Shown piece after piece: positions 44,724-56,620 of a DNA stretch of 64,000 nt; position 1 is the first letter of the stretch, and every line of letters starts with the position of its first letter. Source of the stretch: Favolaschia claudopus. Taxonomy: Eukaryota; Basidiomycota; Agaricomycetes; Agaricales; Mycenaceae. The notes under the pieces were generated by a model. That model did no database searches. It saw only the letters and a list, made by a program, of their open reading frames with translations, and was not told the origin of the DNA. The translations under genes were made by a program, and so were the position numbers. The stretch is from the NCBI GenBank assembly GCA_037176885.1, contig JAWWNJ010000180.1, positions 248,001 through 312,000 of the forward strand. The letters are read 5' to 3'.

Positions 44724-45526
44724 TTAATAGATACACGGAATCATAAGCTTAACAAGAAGCGCAGCACCAATGACAGCCTCCTCCCACTCACCGAGCCGCT
44801 TCTCCGCTCGCATTTGAGCCACTTGAGCCTCCGCGCATGCGGACCTAGCAGCGCGAAGCTCACAGAGAGCGTCGTCCCGCTCAGCCTCGAGCTGAATGCA
44901 ACGCGTGCGCAGTTGCTCATAGGTCTCCGGTTCTGGAGAAGGTTCTCCATCTACAGCATTGTTAGCCAAAGAAATCAGAGACAGGATGTTGAAACGTACC
45001 ATAGACAACCCGCTGTTGTCGATAATCTAACTGGCTTAGAACATCCTGGGATGTGAAGCCGTAGTCGAGGCTGCCGCTGAGAGGCTTCTGCTGGGACTCT
45101 TGTTGGCCAATGAGATGGTCGATGGCGTCCTGGGAGGTGGTCTGCGAGTTGAGAAATCCTCCGGGTTCAAAATCCTGAAAAGAGTTTGAAGAAGATTTTT
45201 GACACGCACCGGCGCGTCTTTTCATTTGAGGCTACAGCGGACGGCCGTGGGGTGCGCACTGGACTTGAAACAGGTTCCAATTTGGTTTCTTGATAACCCT
45301 CAAGCCTACGGCGTCGACACAGCGGGTAGTCGCCGTCTTGGGCGCCTTCATAGCCGCGTTTCACGCGTTTGCGACGGCACCATTCCCGGTATTCTGCGAG
45401 GTCTTGTGGTGACATTTCGGCCTCATATTCATCGCGAATGGGTTGCTTATGTTGAGACTGTTCATAATCCAGAGCCAGGCTTGTGGGTGAGGAAGGTAGA
45501 TAGTCGTCGTCGAGGTAGCTGGTCAT
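44724..45526 (-). CDS. Coiled-coil protein of unknown function, second gene of the long-TIR element
   Basis: Three exons fit a complete frame: 45526-45260, 45174-45000 and 44950-44724, together 669 nt or 222 residues. Introns are GTGCGC..TTCAG (85 nt; donor choice uncertain) and GTACGT..TGTAG (46 nt). The ATG at 45524-45526 begins MTSYLDDDYLPSSPTSL. The middle has a basic patch (CRRKRVKRG, CRRRRLEG) that could be a nuclear signal, the second exon SQDAIDHLIGQQESQQKPL, and the last a predicted coiled coil (YEQLRTRCIQLEAERDDALC) with heptad leucines. No known domain. Transcription would start in or near the right inverted repeat and converge on the pogo-type gene, with 95 bp between stops. It may be an accessory protein of the element or a captured host gene. 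Confidence 0.55.
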
Positions 45527-45603
45527 GGCAGAGTGCGGAAAGAATGCAAGGATCATTTCGATCAGGACCGAGATTGATCCAAACTGTGACATTCTGTGAC
45601 TTG

Positions 45604-45945
45604 CAAACCCTCCCCTCCAGCGCGCGACGACGACGTACCGGTTAAATAATCTGAGTTTGTACAAAGTATCCAGCATACTGTATGAGGTCTCTCCGAGTTT
45701 CCCGGGTTTAAACGGTGAAGAGAGAGGTCAAAATGCTGCAATATGTTGCGGGATCACTGAGTTTGATACCCCGGTAAACGTATTTCAATATCTTCCTCTT
45801 CACGGATCCTCAAGTTCTTTGGTAGAGTTATGCATTACTACTAGTAGAATACATGCCGGAAATTTCCGGGAGCAAAAAGTGAAGGGAGCGAGCAGGAATC
45901 CGTGAATTCAGACCCAATGGGAGAATTCATACCCATTGGGCACAA
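45604..45945 (-). repeat. Right 342-bp terminal inverted repeat
   Basis: Inverted copy of 40674-41015, apparently without mismatch. It lies about 80 bp upstream of the minus-strand coiled-coil gene and so probably contains its promoter. Confidence 0.85.
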
Positions 45946-46127
45946 TAGTATAGGTACTATAATAGAAAGCGCAACAGAGTTGTTACATTTTGACCATTTT
46001 CCCCGCCCAACCTTGATCAAGACCTATCAAGCAATATCAGGCCGTCAAGCTTGATCAGTGTTTATAAGTCTTTTTTGGACCTTATCAACCGACCCCGAAC
46101 TTGACAGCCTGATCAAGCTTGATATTA

Positions 46128-46327
46128 GCGGGTTTGTGCAAAGCGACCCGGGTCGCTTTGGGACCGCTCAGATCTCCACAACGAGCAGCCTCAGGTGTGA
46201 GGTCCCAGCGACCTAGGAATGCCCCAGGGCGATACTCTCTTAGGTCACTTGGAGCTCATACCTGGTATCTGTTGTTGCGGAGATCTGAGCGGTTGAAAAG
46301 CGACCTGGGTCGCTCGCACAAACTCCC
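46128..46327. mobile_element. 200-bp MITE with TA duplication
   Basis: Inverted ends GCGGGTTTGTGCAAAGCGAC and, inverted, GGGAGTTTGTGCGAGCGACC, continuing with GACC(C/A)(G/A)GGTCGCTTT and ACCGCTCAGATCTCC. Both borders are TA (46126-46127, 46328-46329). Non-coding; probably mobilised by a Tc1/mariner- or pogo-type enzyme. Confidence 0.75.
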
Positions 46328-48236
46328 TATTGGTATATTTGGCCCTATCACCTGATTTCGGATTTTCCGACAAGTCGTAAACTGGGAAGCGCAACGATTA
46401 GCTTTATTAGCTTTCCCGCGGATTATTCGATGAAAAATGCACCAAAACTCAAGTTGAAGGGGCTTCCATGATAAGAAATTTCCTAATTTGGACGAGGAGG
46501 AGGGGGGTCCCCTCGAGCTCGAAAAAAAAGTTTTATATGAATTTTGGATGGCTTATGTACTATGTCTGTGGTTACGGAGAATTAATCAAGTTTTCAAGTT
46601 GCAGAAAAAGAGAAAAAAAGAGGGAGAAAGAGGAGAGATTATTAATTACCGTGGCATAAATGTCCTCGATTTTCAGAGCTCCAACTTTGCTGCAGCGAGC
46701 GCAGTTCACAATTCGGTGTCTTGATTTCAACTTGATTCTTTTGCCATATCGAGTAAACATCAAGGTATTCAAGACTATCTATTCGGAGTTCCTTCCCAAA
46801 GCGACATAGGACAAGCCAATGGTATTCAAGATTGGTAACGTGTGACGGCACGGAAATCGCCGCCGTCAATTGCCACGAGTCGCACTGCACCACCACTCTC
46901 TCCTACTCTCTCACTTGGTCTCGTCTCGATGCCTCCTACGCGTCACGTCACTCTACTAATTATCTAGCTTTCTGGCTGTTCTCGCGCGAATTACATCCAA
47001 AACTCACTCTACAACTCGGCACCTGTTGGGGATCGACACCCTCGGAATTTCAGTCCAGTTGCACGCGCGACTCGACAATTCAACGGACTCTCAACGCAAC
47101 TCGCTTGCAATGCTCAACACCTGTGCTTTAACATGGCATTCAAGGAGCTGTATAGCTGCAGCACAAGCGTGAAGGTGTGTGATTGCAATTCGCGTTATCG
47201 GTCTCTTGCTAACTAGCCCGTGTCCCAGCGTCAAATCCGACCTCCCCATCCAGAAACCGCTTACCTGCACCGGCCGACGTTCAACGCCAGCAGGCCTCGA
47301 ACAGCGGTGTGGCAGCATCTGGGGTGTTGGTTGGATCGGCATAACGCCGTTATCGTTTAGTGGCTCGCGTACGTCGGGTGCGAGTGCGCCCTTCGTTCTA
47401 CGTGAGCCACTAGTAATGCCAACCTCTCTCGCTTGATGCACACACCTCCGCGAAAACGACAACGGCGATTCGAGACCAGCATTGTGTAACTGCAGGCAAA
47501 CGGCCGGCGCGGGTTCGCACTTTGCCCTTTGTCGCGCAGCTCCCAGGGTCGGTCTCGATGAGTCCCTGCCTTCAAAATCATCCCAAATCGCTTAGATTTC
47601 AATGGGATTTTCTTTCTTCCGGGCCGCGCGATCAAGTACAATCCAACATTGAAATAGCTCGGTTCCGACTCTATATTCAGTATCATTACTTCCCGGTCTA
47701 CCTCTGGCCTCAATGGTTGTGCTGGCTTGACTCTACTTACTCCAACCCAGCCTAAGACAACTCTTCTATCTGTGCATATCGAGGTTCAAGACTGGTTTAG
47801 AGCTGTACTGCCCATTCAGTTGAATTTTGAATGTTTTTATTGACGGGGTCCATCTATAATCCAAAACAATTATACTTCTCTTTGACTCGAAACAAACCGG
47901 GCTATATACTACATGACGGCGCACATTTTCGACCTGAATTCTCGCTGAATTTGCGTTGAATCCGGCGTATTTGAGCTTTATGTTCAGAATTTTTCTTGAA
48001 ATCACTTGAGTTCAGTCATCCAAACATTGAAAGCACATTTTCTATGCCTCCCTCTGGCTTTTCTCTGTGCTGCAAGGTCCCTGACAGTTCGAAGCAAGTG
48101 AATTGCGCCTGAACACCTGAATTGGGAGCCCGCCGGCGAATGCCGAGTTAGACAGGTAGGATCAAACGGAAGCATGAGGATCAGTAGGATCATTTGGCTA
48201 TGTCTAGCCGAGACATAGCTAACCACAGGCACGGTT
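46328..48236. other. No gene recognised; block Q copy
   Basis: At about 46470-46545 (minus) lies a copy of the block seen at 1285-1362. A frame at 47091-47462 (minus) has no motifs. Otherwise nothing. Confidence 0.35.
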
Positions 48237-48832
48237 AAACTATGTATTGTAATGCCGGTGCCCGGCTTACAGAAAAGGGGGAGCTTGCGCTAATTCCGTC
48301 CAGCCTGAACAGAACTGATCTTGTGAGAGGCAAAGCAAAGGCAAAGTTTCGTCTTTAAATCAGCCTTATATACACAACTCAAGCCATACTTCTTGTCTTA
48401 GTGCCGCAGTCCCGGTAAAACCTGCTACCATTGAGCTGAGTTCAGGAATTTGTGCAATTTTGACTGCTGCCCAGGCTAATGGTTCTGATTTTTTTTTGGG
48501 GGGGAATGGAATTGATGGAGTCGGAACCGTGGGAACTGAAGTTGATGGTATTCCTGCCTTTGTGGTTTCTTCGAAAGTCGGGAGTAATATTGATGCGAGC
48601 CCTTGGCTGAGAGTATTTCTTTTTCTTTATTATTGCACTTTCCCCTGATTGCGCCGCTGTACAGTAGGCCACTTGGTTTAATTGAAGTTTAAGGCTCTGT
48701 TTAACATCACGTATTGATGGCGTACCCGTGGGAGATCACAGCTGATGGCGTACCCGTGGGAGAGTAGGCACATTGCACAGCCATCCACTTTTCGGGAACC
48801 TCAGACAAAAGGGGGGAGCAAGCTCCCCCAAT
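48237..48832 (+). repeat. 596-bp dispersed repeat, inverted copy of 26367-26916
   Basis: Reads TGTATTGTAATGCCGG at the left and GAGCAAGCTCCCCCA at the right, consistent with TG..CA LTR borders. Compared with the 26.4-kb copy it has a 28-bp tandem duplication (GATGGCGTACCCGTGGGAGA twice, about 48716-48764). Confidence 0.65.
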
Positions 48833-51473
48833 GAGCCTTTTGGATTTGCTTTTTTAGTAAGGCCGGCTAACGCGAGTTATTGATATTTGATTGTATTTAC
48901 GCCTCTCATTTCTTACATGTACAGCGCTCACTTCTTGTCAGTTCCACTCTGAATGTGTCGACGCTGATGGTCGGAAGCCATGGGTGTGCGAGTCTTGCAG
49001 AGGTGCGAAAAAGCGCAGATAAGTCAAGAATAACCAGATTCATTCGATTAGACACATGTGTATTGCCAAGTTATGGTCTTGCTGATGTCTGGGAGTCATA
49101 TACGCGCGGCAGAGGTGAATCAAGAGTGAAGGAGCAAAGCAAGAGCCAAGAGACACGCTTCACTGACAGCGTGTGAGTGACAGATCGCGTCCGAGAAAGG
49201 GAATTCCCTAATTGAGAAGGGTGGGGGGTCCGCCATTTCGCTGAGAACAAAACTTCGACCCTTAGTGTAGATTTCGCGGATCGGTTCCCCCTTGCCAAAA
49301 CTCTGATTTTTTTGTGCTAGGGTAATAGCCCCGCATCCGTTCTGCAGATTCGTCAGAAATTCGGGGTCAATACAGTCTGTTTTGAGTGAGTTCAAGGGCC
49401 AAAGTTTGGCTCCACCCAAATGGGCCAAATAACGTAGAAGAGCAACAACAGTAAACACAGCTAGAATCCTTCCCCGCAGGTCGCGACAACATAGAGCATG
49501 TATATTTAGGCCCTAGAAGTATCATACCACAAGCATGCACAGAAACACCAGGTGGTGTTTATATTGCAAGGCAAAATTCACAATTCAGCTGAAAAAATCA
49601 AAAATCGGCAACAAACCAGCTGGTTCTAACCCTTCAAAGAAGCTATTCAGTCCAATTTTTTTTGCCAATGGGAAATATGGTTTGTGGGGACTTTTTAGAC
49701 ACCAAATTTTTCAAGGAGATGTTCAAAGGTTTGGGAAGATCACAAACTTCCGCGCATTTTCGACAAATTGCGCTCCCACTGCCCAGGGAAGTAATTTTTA
49801 GGCTTCAAAAAGTGGTCCATTGAATTCAGCGACCTCAAAAATGGTAGGAGAGTGCAAATTCCAGCTCGCCAAAATGTCCGCGGGTACGGAATATGCGAGT
49901 TGCTCTTCTACGTTACGTTGCGCTTCCCAGTTTACGACTGTATCTCGTTAGTGCCCACTGGTTCTACTGGTATAAAGCACACCATGTGGTTTGGAGTGCT
50001 TTACTGCGCTATAATATGTATTGAGTCTGACCCGCAGTGAAACTTTGAAGAGCCCGGAATCACAACCTTTACCTTCACCGAACGAATACTCGCGCTTTTT
50101 CAATGTCCTCCGTCTCCTCAATGCTCTAAAAACCCCGTCGACGTCTTGCTCGGCACACACCTTGCGCCAACCTTGCGCACTCCTTCAATTCGCGCCAGGC
50201 CGTGCGCACTTTGTCAACCTCTCGATCACACGTTCTCACCTCTCAGCCCATCCATCATACGTACCCACCTCGTGCTAGCATATTTTGATTGAATTCTCTC
50301 CGTCCCTCCCTCTTACCCGCTGCCGCCGCTCAATCAATTTTTTATTTTTTGCCCCTCGTGCCCCCACTTCCTTCAAAGCCTCTGAAATCACGAAACACCG
50401 CGATGTATCTATCAAATGGGATGACGGGACAGCTATGTAGGGAGCGGGACTTTTGGGTACATGTACTTGATTCCGTTTGAGTTTCGAGTTCTGACTCTAT
50501 ACTAATTGCAGCGGCGTGTTTGGGTGGTGTAGGAACCAACCATTGGCGTGGCTGAGGTGCGTTCTCAGCTGAGTTCATGCGGACATGCACTGACTTTGTT
50601 TGCGGCTAGAAGTTGTTCACGGCGCAATAGATTTGAAGGCGAGAACGTTACCGGGGGATAGAAAATGAAAGGCAGTTGATAGTCAGACCACTAATGGACA
50701 AGGGCAGGCGCCATTGTCAATGCTGGAGTTGCAAACGCAGCACAGAACGCGAATTCGCGTTTGCGACTTCAGAGTTTTCAACAACGACCCTGCACACATG
50801 GTTCAAATATCAGGTATAAACAAGGAGACCATTCGGATATGGTGTAGTCGAAAAAGAGCTCCGAGGGCAAAGACGAAGGTGTTTTGAGTTTGCGGTTGCT
50901 GTTGGAGGAAAACACGAAGGCGGAAGAAGCCTACACGTCAGTAACTGGAGTACGGATTTTTGCGACGCAGCTATGATGAATAAAAACATATTAAATTTCA
51001 AACAAGACTGAGAAACATCGTCAGCATTCCATAGACAGTTGTCTTCGCTGAAAGACCGTTGCCGTGGATTTCGATTCAGCGATATTCTTAAAATTTGTTT
51101 TTGTTGGGGGCCGAGGCCGAGAATTTCCGCAAGACTCAAGTAGACTCCCCCCAGAGATTCACAGAGCAGTACCGTACGGTAATTCAGACCGCGGGCCCGA
51201 TCAGGCCCTTAGCTGTCAGATTGAACCGACTGGTGCGAGAGATTCGCGGCGTCGTTTCTCACAAACTGCCATGCACCGAGTATGCTTTGGCGGTGATTGC
51301 GTTTTGGCTACTCAACGCTATAACAAAGTACTCTCAAGCTTACTACAAATTGAAATTCTCAGCAACTTGACAAGGAAGACAATATGTTGAGAGCAGGACA
51401 AGGAATCAAAACGAGGTTGAGATTGAGTCCAGAGTGGTCACAAATCTGAGTTCATTTTGAGCCCCGAAAGAAG
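48833..51473. other. No gene recognised; block P copy
   Basis: At about 49190-49285 (minus) is a copy of the block seen at 838-912 (ATCCGCGAAATC, GGGTCGAAGTTTT, GGACCCCCC). Other frames have no motifs. Confidence 0.35.
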
Positions 51474-53545
51474 ATGTCAATTTGGAATCAAAACGAGACC
51501 GAATTGGTGTCAGCGAACGATCTCAAATCAAGGTTTCAGCCTGGTCTCACCAAGACCCCAGTCCAGGTTGGTGGTGTATATGGAGGAGAAGTGTACTCGC
51601 ATTTCACCGCTCGCTACGTTTCGACTTCCGGAGCCAAACGGCGAATCTTCGACTACAATGACATGAAACACGACGGTCACGCCATTCAGCGCTCAACAAA
51701 ATCGTTCGCCGGTCCGCTTACGGGTCTTTCTCGCTCAATTAAGATGGCGGACAACTACCAGCTCTATGGGCTTGTCTATCACCTGGATGGCGGAGAAGGA
51801 GCACAGAAGTTCTTTCGCAAGCAACAAGTCGAGAACGCGCAAAAGCTTGGCCTCAGATTTCATTTCGATCCTTCCAACGACAACGGCATACCGTCCCGAT
51901 GCGAGTTAATTCACCCCCACGCGGAACGAATGGAAGACGATAGCGCCTGGATAAAAAAAATCAGCTCTGAAGAATCTCGAATACATTTCCAATTTTCCTC
52001 GGTCTCCCGCCTACCCATGGCTCCACGCGTCCCGTCGAGTTCCTCCGATTCAGAGGACGATGCAGCACTTGATACGCCGCCAGCGCCCCCGATTTTCCCG
52101 CTTCCCTCTCCAATCGAGCCAGACAACATTGACGTCGGGATCGAGATCATTCGAAACCGTAAGAAGCGCATCATTGCACTGAACCAGCGTCAGTATATTG
52201 ACAAAGTCCTTTCTCGCTATGGCATGATAGACTGCAAACCTGTATTCACGTCTATGTCTACTGGAACCCCGCTCACAGAGAATGACCCTGATGATGACAG
52301 TATCATTACCCATATGGCTATTGTCGAAGGTGGATCTATTAGAGAGTTTGCGGTGAGCCTCCAGAAGCCACCTGGCGGCTCTAACGGCATGCGGATTGGA
52401 GCGGCTACGTCATGTGGCGGCTCGTTCAGCGGCTCGTCGCGCGCGATCCTTAGCGGTTGGGTAGTGGTTGTGTACCTTGCATACTTGACTATACCTTCAG
52501 CCAATGAGAGTTCGTTGTCCAAACGTGCATAATTGTTTTGAATTGAAGCAATTTCCAGCGTCAACCGAAGTCTTCGGCTCGAATGCGCGTTAGCGTCAGA
52601 TTTTCGGGTCCAATTTTCTCAGTGTGTGTATGGCTCAAGATATAGATGACTAAGTACTAAGAATAGACTCGCAAAATCAAATTTGAACCAGTCTTACCAG
52701 CCGCCAAACGAGCCGCCAGACAGCATAGCCGCTCCAATCCGCATGCCATTAGAGCCGCCAGGTGGCTTCTGGCGGCTCACCGCAAACTCTCTATTGTTCC
52801 ATATCAAAGTGTAATCGGGTCTGCTATGTATGCCATGCTAGGTACTCGACCAGATCTTGCATACAGTGTAGGAGTACTTGGTCGATTTAGTGCAAAGCCA
52901 AAGAGAATTCATTGGGCAGCAGCAAAACGACTTCTTCGATACCTCAAAGGCACCCGTCATTGGGAACTTGTATACAACGGGGCTGACATCAGCATGGACA
53001 TGCAATTTCTGGGATACAGTGATGCCAACTGGAATGGAGACAGAGATACATCTCGTTGTACTTCTGGTTATGTGTTCATTGTCAACTCTGGAGCAATCGG
53101 ATGGTCTAGCCGTCGGCAATCCATGGTCGCTCTATCTTCTACTGAGAGTGAATACATTGGACTTGCAAATGCAGGACAACATCTAGCATAGTTAAGATCC
53201 TTTTTTGACGAACTAGGTCAACATCAGAGAAATCCCACTGAGTTGGGATGTGATAATCGAGCTGCCATTATTCTGTCCCAGGATCCACAATACCGCGCTA
53301 GGACTCAGCATATACAAAGAAAATATCATTTTGTTCGTGATGACTTGGTTCGCACTGGAGAATGTATTGTCTTGTGGTATCCTACAGATGAAATGGTGGC
53401 CGATATTTTCACAAAACCTTTATCTCATGACAAGCACTCCAAATTCTGTCTATCTATGGGACTACGGCCTGGGTCGAGTGGGGTGTCAGAATATGAATTA
53501 TTCCGGGTAGCCGCCCCGCCGCTCCGGCCCTTGATAGATATCTGA
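51474..53545 (+). pseudogene. Ty1/copia pol remnant fused to an unknown 5' segment
   Basis: From 51474 to about 52120 the frame (MSIWNQNETELVSANDLKSR, DNYQLYGLVYHLDGGEGAQK) is unlike copia and unrecognised. From about 52125 it is copia RT C-terminus (GIEIIRNRKK, ALNQRQYIDKVLSRYGM). The MITE at 52341-52792 interrupts it; beyond, the frame resumes with VIGSAMYAMLGTRPDLAYSV and RNase H (LGYSDANWNGDRDTSRCTSG, SSTESEYIGL). A TAG after AGQHLA (about 53189) replaces an expected Trp codon. The end of RNase H (DEMVADIFTKPL, LGCDNRAAIIL) is intact and overlaps the LTR start. RT front, integrase and gag are missing. Confidence 0.75.
52341..52792 (-). mobile_element. 452-bp MITE (family A), second copy, in copia pol
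   Basis: Ends as in 3674-4124, with TSD ATT (52338-52340, 52793-52795). It is inverted relative to the first copy and very similar throughout (for example GCTGGTAAGACTGGTTCAAA and GCCGAAGACTTCGGTTGACG, minus strand). Taking it out with one TSD joins the copia reading frame. Confidence 0.9.
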
Positions 53546-53970
53546 TACTTATCATACAGCCTTGTTCTTACATATAAACCGTGCTCGTCTGTCCACCACC
53601 CTCAGTCTTTCATCCCACATTGCGGAGACTGAGGGTGAGTTCTCTATCTATCTACCTACTTGTATTTACATACTCATTATGTAGTTATTGCGCCTTCCGC
53701 GCATTTCCAGGTATTTAATATACAGTCTTTCATCCCACATTTGCGGGAGACTGAGGTTATTGCGCCTTCCGCGCATTTTCAGATTCTGTTACATGAATGA
53801 CTTCATTCCGCATTGTCTTGATTATTAGATTAATACTGTCTTGTACTTTATTTTACACTTTGGTGAATCTAGAACTTACAACAGTCACTTTGTTCGCCAC
53901 CAGCTCTCAACAAATCTTTCGTGTGCCGAAACTATTGCTTAACGGTAATCTTTCGTCACAGATGCTTGAA
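53487..53970 (+). repeat. Copia 3' LTR with internal duplications (right end uncertain)
   Basis: Starts TGTCAGAATATGAATTATTC directly after the purine-rich GAGTGGGG. Inside, CAGTCTTTCATCCCACA occurs twice (about 53604 and 53726), as does TTATTGCGCCTTCCGCGCAT (about 53685 and 53757), indicating a tandem duplication of about 120 and 72 bp spacing. The end was not determined. Confidence 0.5.
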
Positions 53971-54007
53971 AGCATATCATAGAGTTTAGAGCGAAGGCGG
54001 CTGCAGT

Positions 54008-54600
54008 GTGGGCGGCAGGAAACAAACTGATAGTAATAATTTTGTTCCGCTTGCGCATGCGCCAGAATCGTCCGATTCAGACGAGCTTCCGGTAGTTATC
54101 CGATCCCGTCGACGTGCTCTGCCGGTTCCAGACGAGGACGCTGAAAATCCGGACGAAATTTATTCGCTTAACGACACTGGCAGTGATTCCGACGAAGACG
54201 GTAGCCCTAGTCCGTTGCGATCAGCTGCGCAACCGGCTCCTCAACGGGTTACTTAACCACCTTCTCGACAGGCTATGCGGGGAAGGCAGCAAGCCCCAGT
54301 TCCGAGTCGTCAGCGCAGTAGGTTTTTGTGTTGCACCATCATTGCATCTGGACTGATGATTTCAGGCGCAGCAGGGAGCCGCACTCAACGGGCTGCTGCT
54401 GCTACCCATTCCCAGGGTACAGACACGCCCCCACTACAGCAGGAGATGGTCATTCGTACCTCTAAAGACAACGAGGGATTTGTGTGGATGAATGAAGAGA
54501 GTCTTACGGCGCTCGCACTCAAGAAGGACAGATCTGCTGATTGTAAACATTTCTACGCTCAGCGCGAGGAAGTATGCGGTCAACCCCTCCCAGTACTCTT
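54008..54600 (+). pseudogene. Acidic low-complexity protein fragment, unrecognised
   Basis: Frame with HAPESSDSDELPVVIRSRRR and SDSDEDGSPSP, a TAA at 54254-54256, then PPSRQAMRGRQQ and a good intron at about 54320-54365 (GTAGGT..TTCAG). Exon 2 gives MVIRTSKDNEGFVWMNEESL. It converges with the minus-strand gene to its right. No ATG is seen upstream of 54008 in frame. Family unknown. Confidence 0.35.
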
Positions 54601-54689
54601 CAAACTCACGCGCTGTCAATTTTTGCCCGTGTCGAGCTGCCAAGTAGTTTTGTATGCACAGATTCCTGGGAAAGCATGTTAGCATACTA

Positions 54690-56620
54690 TACAGCGACAA
54701 GGAGGGAACATCGTAAAGACCTCGCGGAGTTGGCCTGGTTTGCTTTGAGAAGAGCGTCCGGGTTTTTCGTCCGCTTCGCTGCCTTCTCCTTGTTGGATGC
54801 GCCTGAGGGTGTCGCCGAGGAAGATCCGCCGGCACCTGCAAAGCTTGTGAATATAGTGACTTAAGAGGTGTCGCGTACCTTGGGAGTTCTGTGCGTTCTC
54901 GGGTATTTGTGTCGCTGCAGCCGTCGCTGGTGCTGCAGTGGTTGCGAGCGCTGCTAACGAGTCTAATTTTGAGCTTGATGCTGGAATGCGAGACGGCCGA
55001 GGAGGGCCACTGAAATGAATCAGAACCTTTCGCAATGTAACGAGATGCAAGGCTCACAAACCAAACAGATTTGCGCTCTGGGGATCAAAGAATGGATTGT
55101 TAGTAGCTGCTTGCATGGGCTGCAGGGCACATACTTTGAATGCAGGTTTCGGCGCCGGTTTGGCCACTAATGTTGTTTCAACGGGGCGCGGCGTATTGGT
55201 TGTATCGGTCAAGGGAGTATCTGAGTATCTGATGCGGGCGGTGCTAGGCCTCCGGAAGGCGAATCCAGATTAGGTGTTGGCTCGGCAGAGGCTCCAGAGA
55301 GGGTGGCTGTTCATGAAGAAATAATTGGCATCGATGATGATACAGGGTTAGGTGCCGATGGGGCAACGGACGGGGTGCTAGTGGATGAGGAGACAGTGGA
55401 GGAGGGATTGGAGATCGCAGAACCAGCCGTGGGGGTTGCTGAGTCGACATCAGGAGTTGGACACTGGAATCTTCAGCCTTCAGGTCTCTTTTGCGCTTTT
55501 TACCCTTTCCCGACGACTGGGACTCCCGCCCTTCTCCCTTGAGGACATGGCCGCCACCTTGAACCCAGTTCCGTTTCCATGAGGGGTAGACTAGTGTCAT
55601 GATTGCGTTTAGCTTCCAGTTGTGGCGACAGAGTCGGAGGTCGGGATACGCTGTATACATCTCGGTACGTACGTACTTGACGACTTCCAGGTCGGCGTCG
55701 GTCCATTGAAAGGGGGCACGCTGTTTATTACCGACAAGGTTGAGAGCCATTCGCAGGTGCGCCGCTAATGCCCTGGATTTCTTCTTGTCGAGAGGGATGC
55801 CGTCTTTGTTTTCGACCCATGGATAACCTTTGTACTTTCGAGAGCCAGTTTTCTCGTCATCATCACCGTCTTCAGGATCGATAGTCGACATGTCGGAAGA
55901 GGCGGCATCGTAGTCTTCCTGGGTCTACCATTTTACTTGAGGAAAGTCGGCAGTGTCGTGCAGCTTGAGTGTCGAGGCGTTGGAAGGTAGAGACGACGTC
56001 GCCAGTCCGGAGCTGTCTTCCCCAGTGCGTAGTGACGGTATCTGATCGAGGAGCTTCTGATAATTATCGCTGAGAGCAGCAGTTATGAGCTGGAGAGCGC
56101 AAACCAAAGAGGTTAATTGACACACCGAGACTCGGCCAATTGGCCTTCAAATATGTTTCTTTCCATCAAGAGGCCGATGTAAGCTTGGTTACCAGCCGTA
56201 GAAGGCCTTCTCCTGAAGCTAACGCAAGAATATTCGGTGCTGGGCGCAGTAATTGATGCTGGGAGATCGTAAGTAAGCAGGGGCGCCAACTTTGAGTTAC
56301 TGACCAAGTACTTGAAGGAGTACAGGGGAATTTCCAGGCGTAGATTTGAGAGTAGAGGTCGTGCTAGAGGCCCTTGAGCGTGCAGAGAGGGCGGTATCTT
56401 CCATAGGTGACATCCAAAGTGCTGAATTCGAAGGCAAAGACTGAGTGAATCCTGATGTACATAGAGGTTGCTGAGAATGCTGAGAGAGCTGAGAGAAGTC
56501 TTCAGGCAGCTGGAAGTCGGAGAACGTTGTCAAAGCATGCAAAGAAGTTGCCACAAGACCAGAGAACACCGTTGACGACGAGCGTGGTGCAGGAGGAGGA
56601 GAGTGACACGGTGATGTCAC
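54690..56620 (-). pseudogene. Agaricomycete-type hypothetical protein, stop codon in third exon
   Basis: Multi-exon minus-strand gene. Exon A (to about 56300) is Ser/Pro-rich. Exon B (about 56276-56133) has STAGNQAYIGLLMERNIFEG, continuing in exon C with LITAALSDNYQKLLDQIPSL, a probable coiled coil. A TAG at 55925-55927 interrupts the frame, which then continues with TQEDYDAASSD and a Trp-rich block (RTEMYTAYPDLRLCRHNWKL, YPSWKRNW). Lys-rich and Ala/Thr-rich segments follow to about 54690. From memory, this arrangement resembles lineage-specific hypothetical proteins of mushroom fungi with no named domain. The start is unclear: the first codon I can place (56620) is GTG, so the true start may be downstream or in a lost exon. 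Confidence 0.45.

Larger units (their letters stand above)
40674..45945. mobile_element. 5.27-kb element with 342-bp identical TIRs and two convergent genes
   Basis: Inverted arms 40674-41015 and 45604-45945 appear identical by eye over about 342 bp, starting TTGTGCCCAATGGGTATGAA and ending GGAGGGGAGGGTTT(G). Both borders are TA (40672-40673, 45946-45947), a Tc1/mariner/pogo-type TSD. Inside are a plus-strand pogo/CENP-B-type gene (42742-44628) and a minus-strand coiled-coil gene (44724-45526) that converge. The 41016-42741 region has no recognised gene. Identity of the arms implies recent insertion or gene conversion. Confidence 0.8.
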
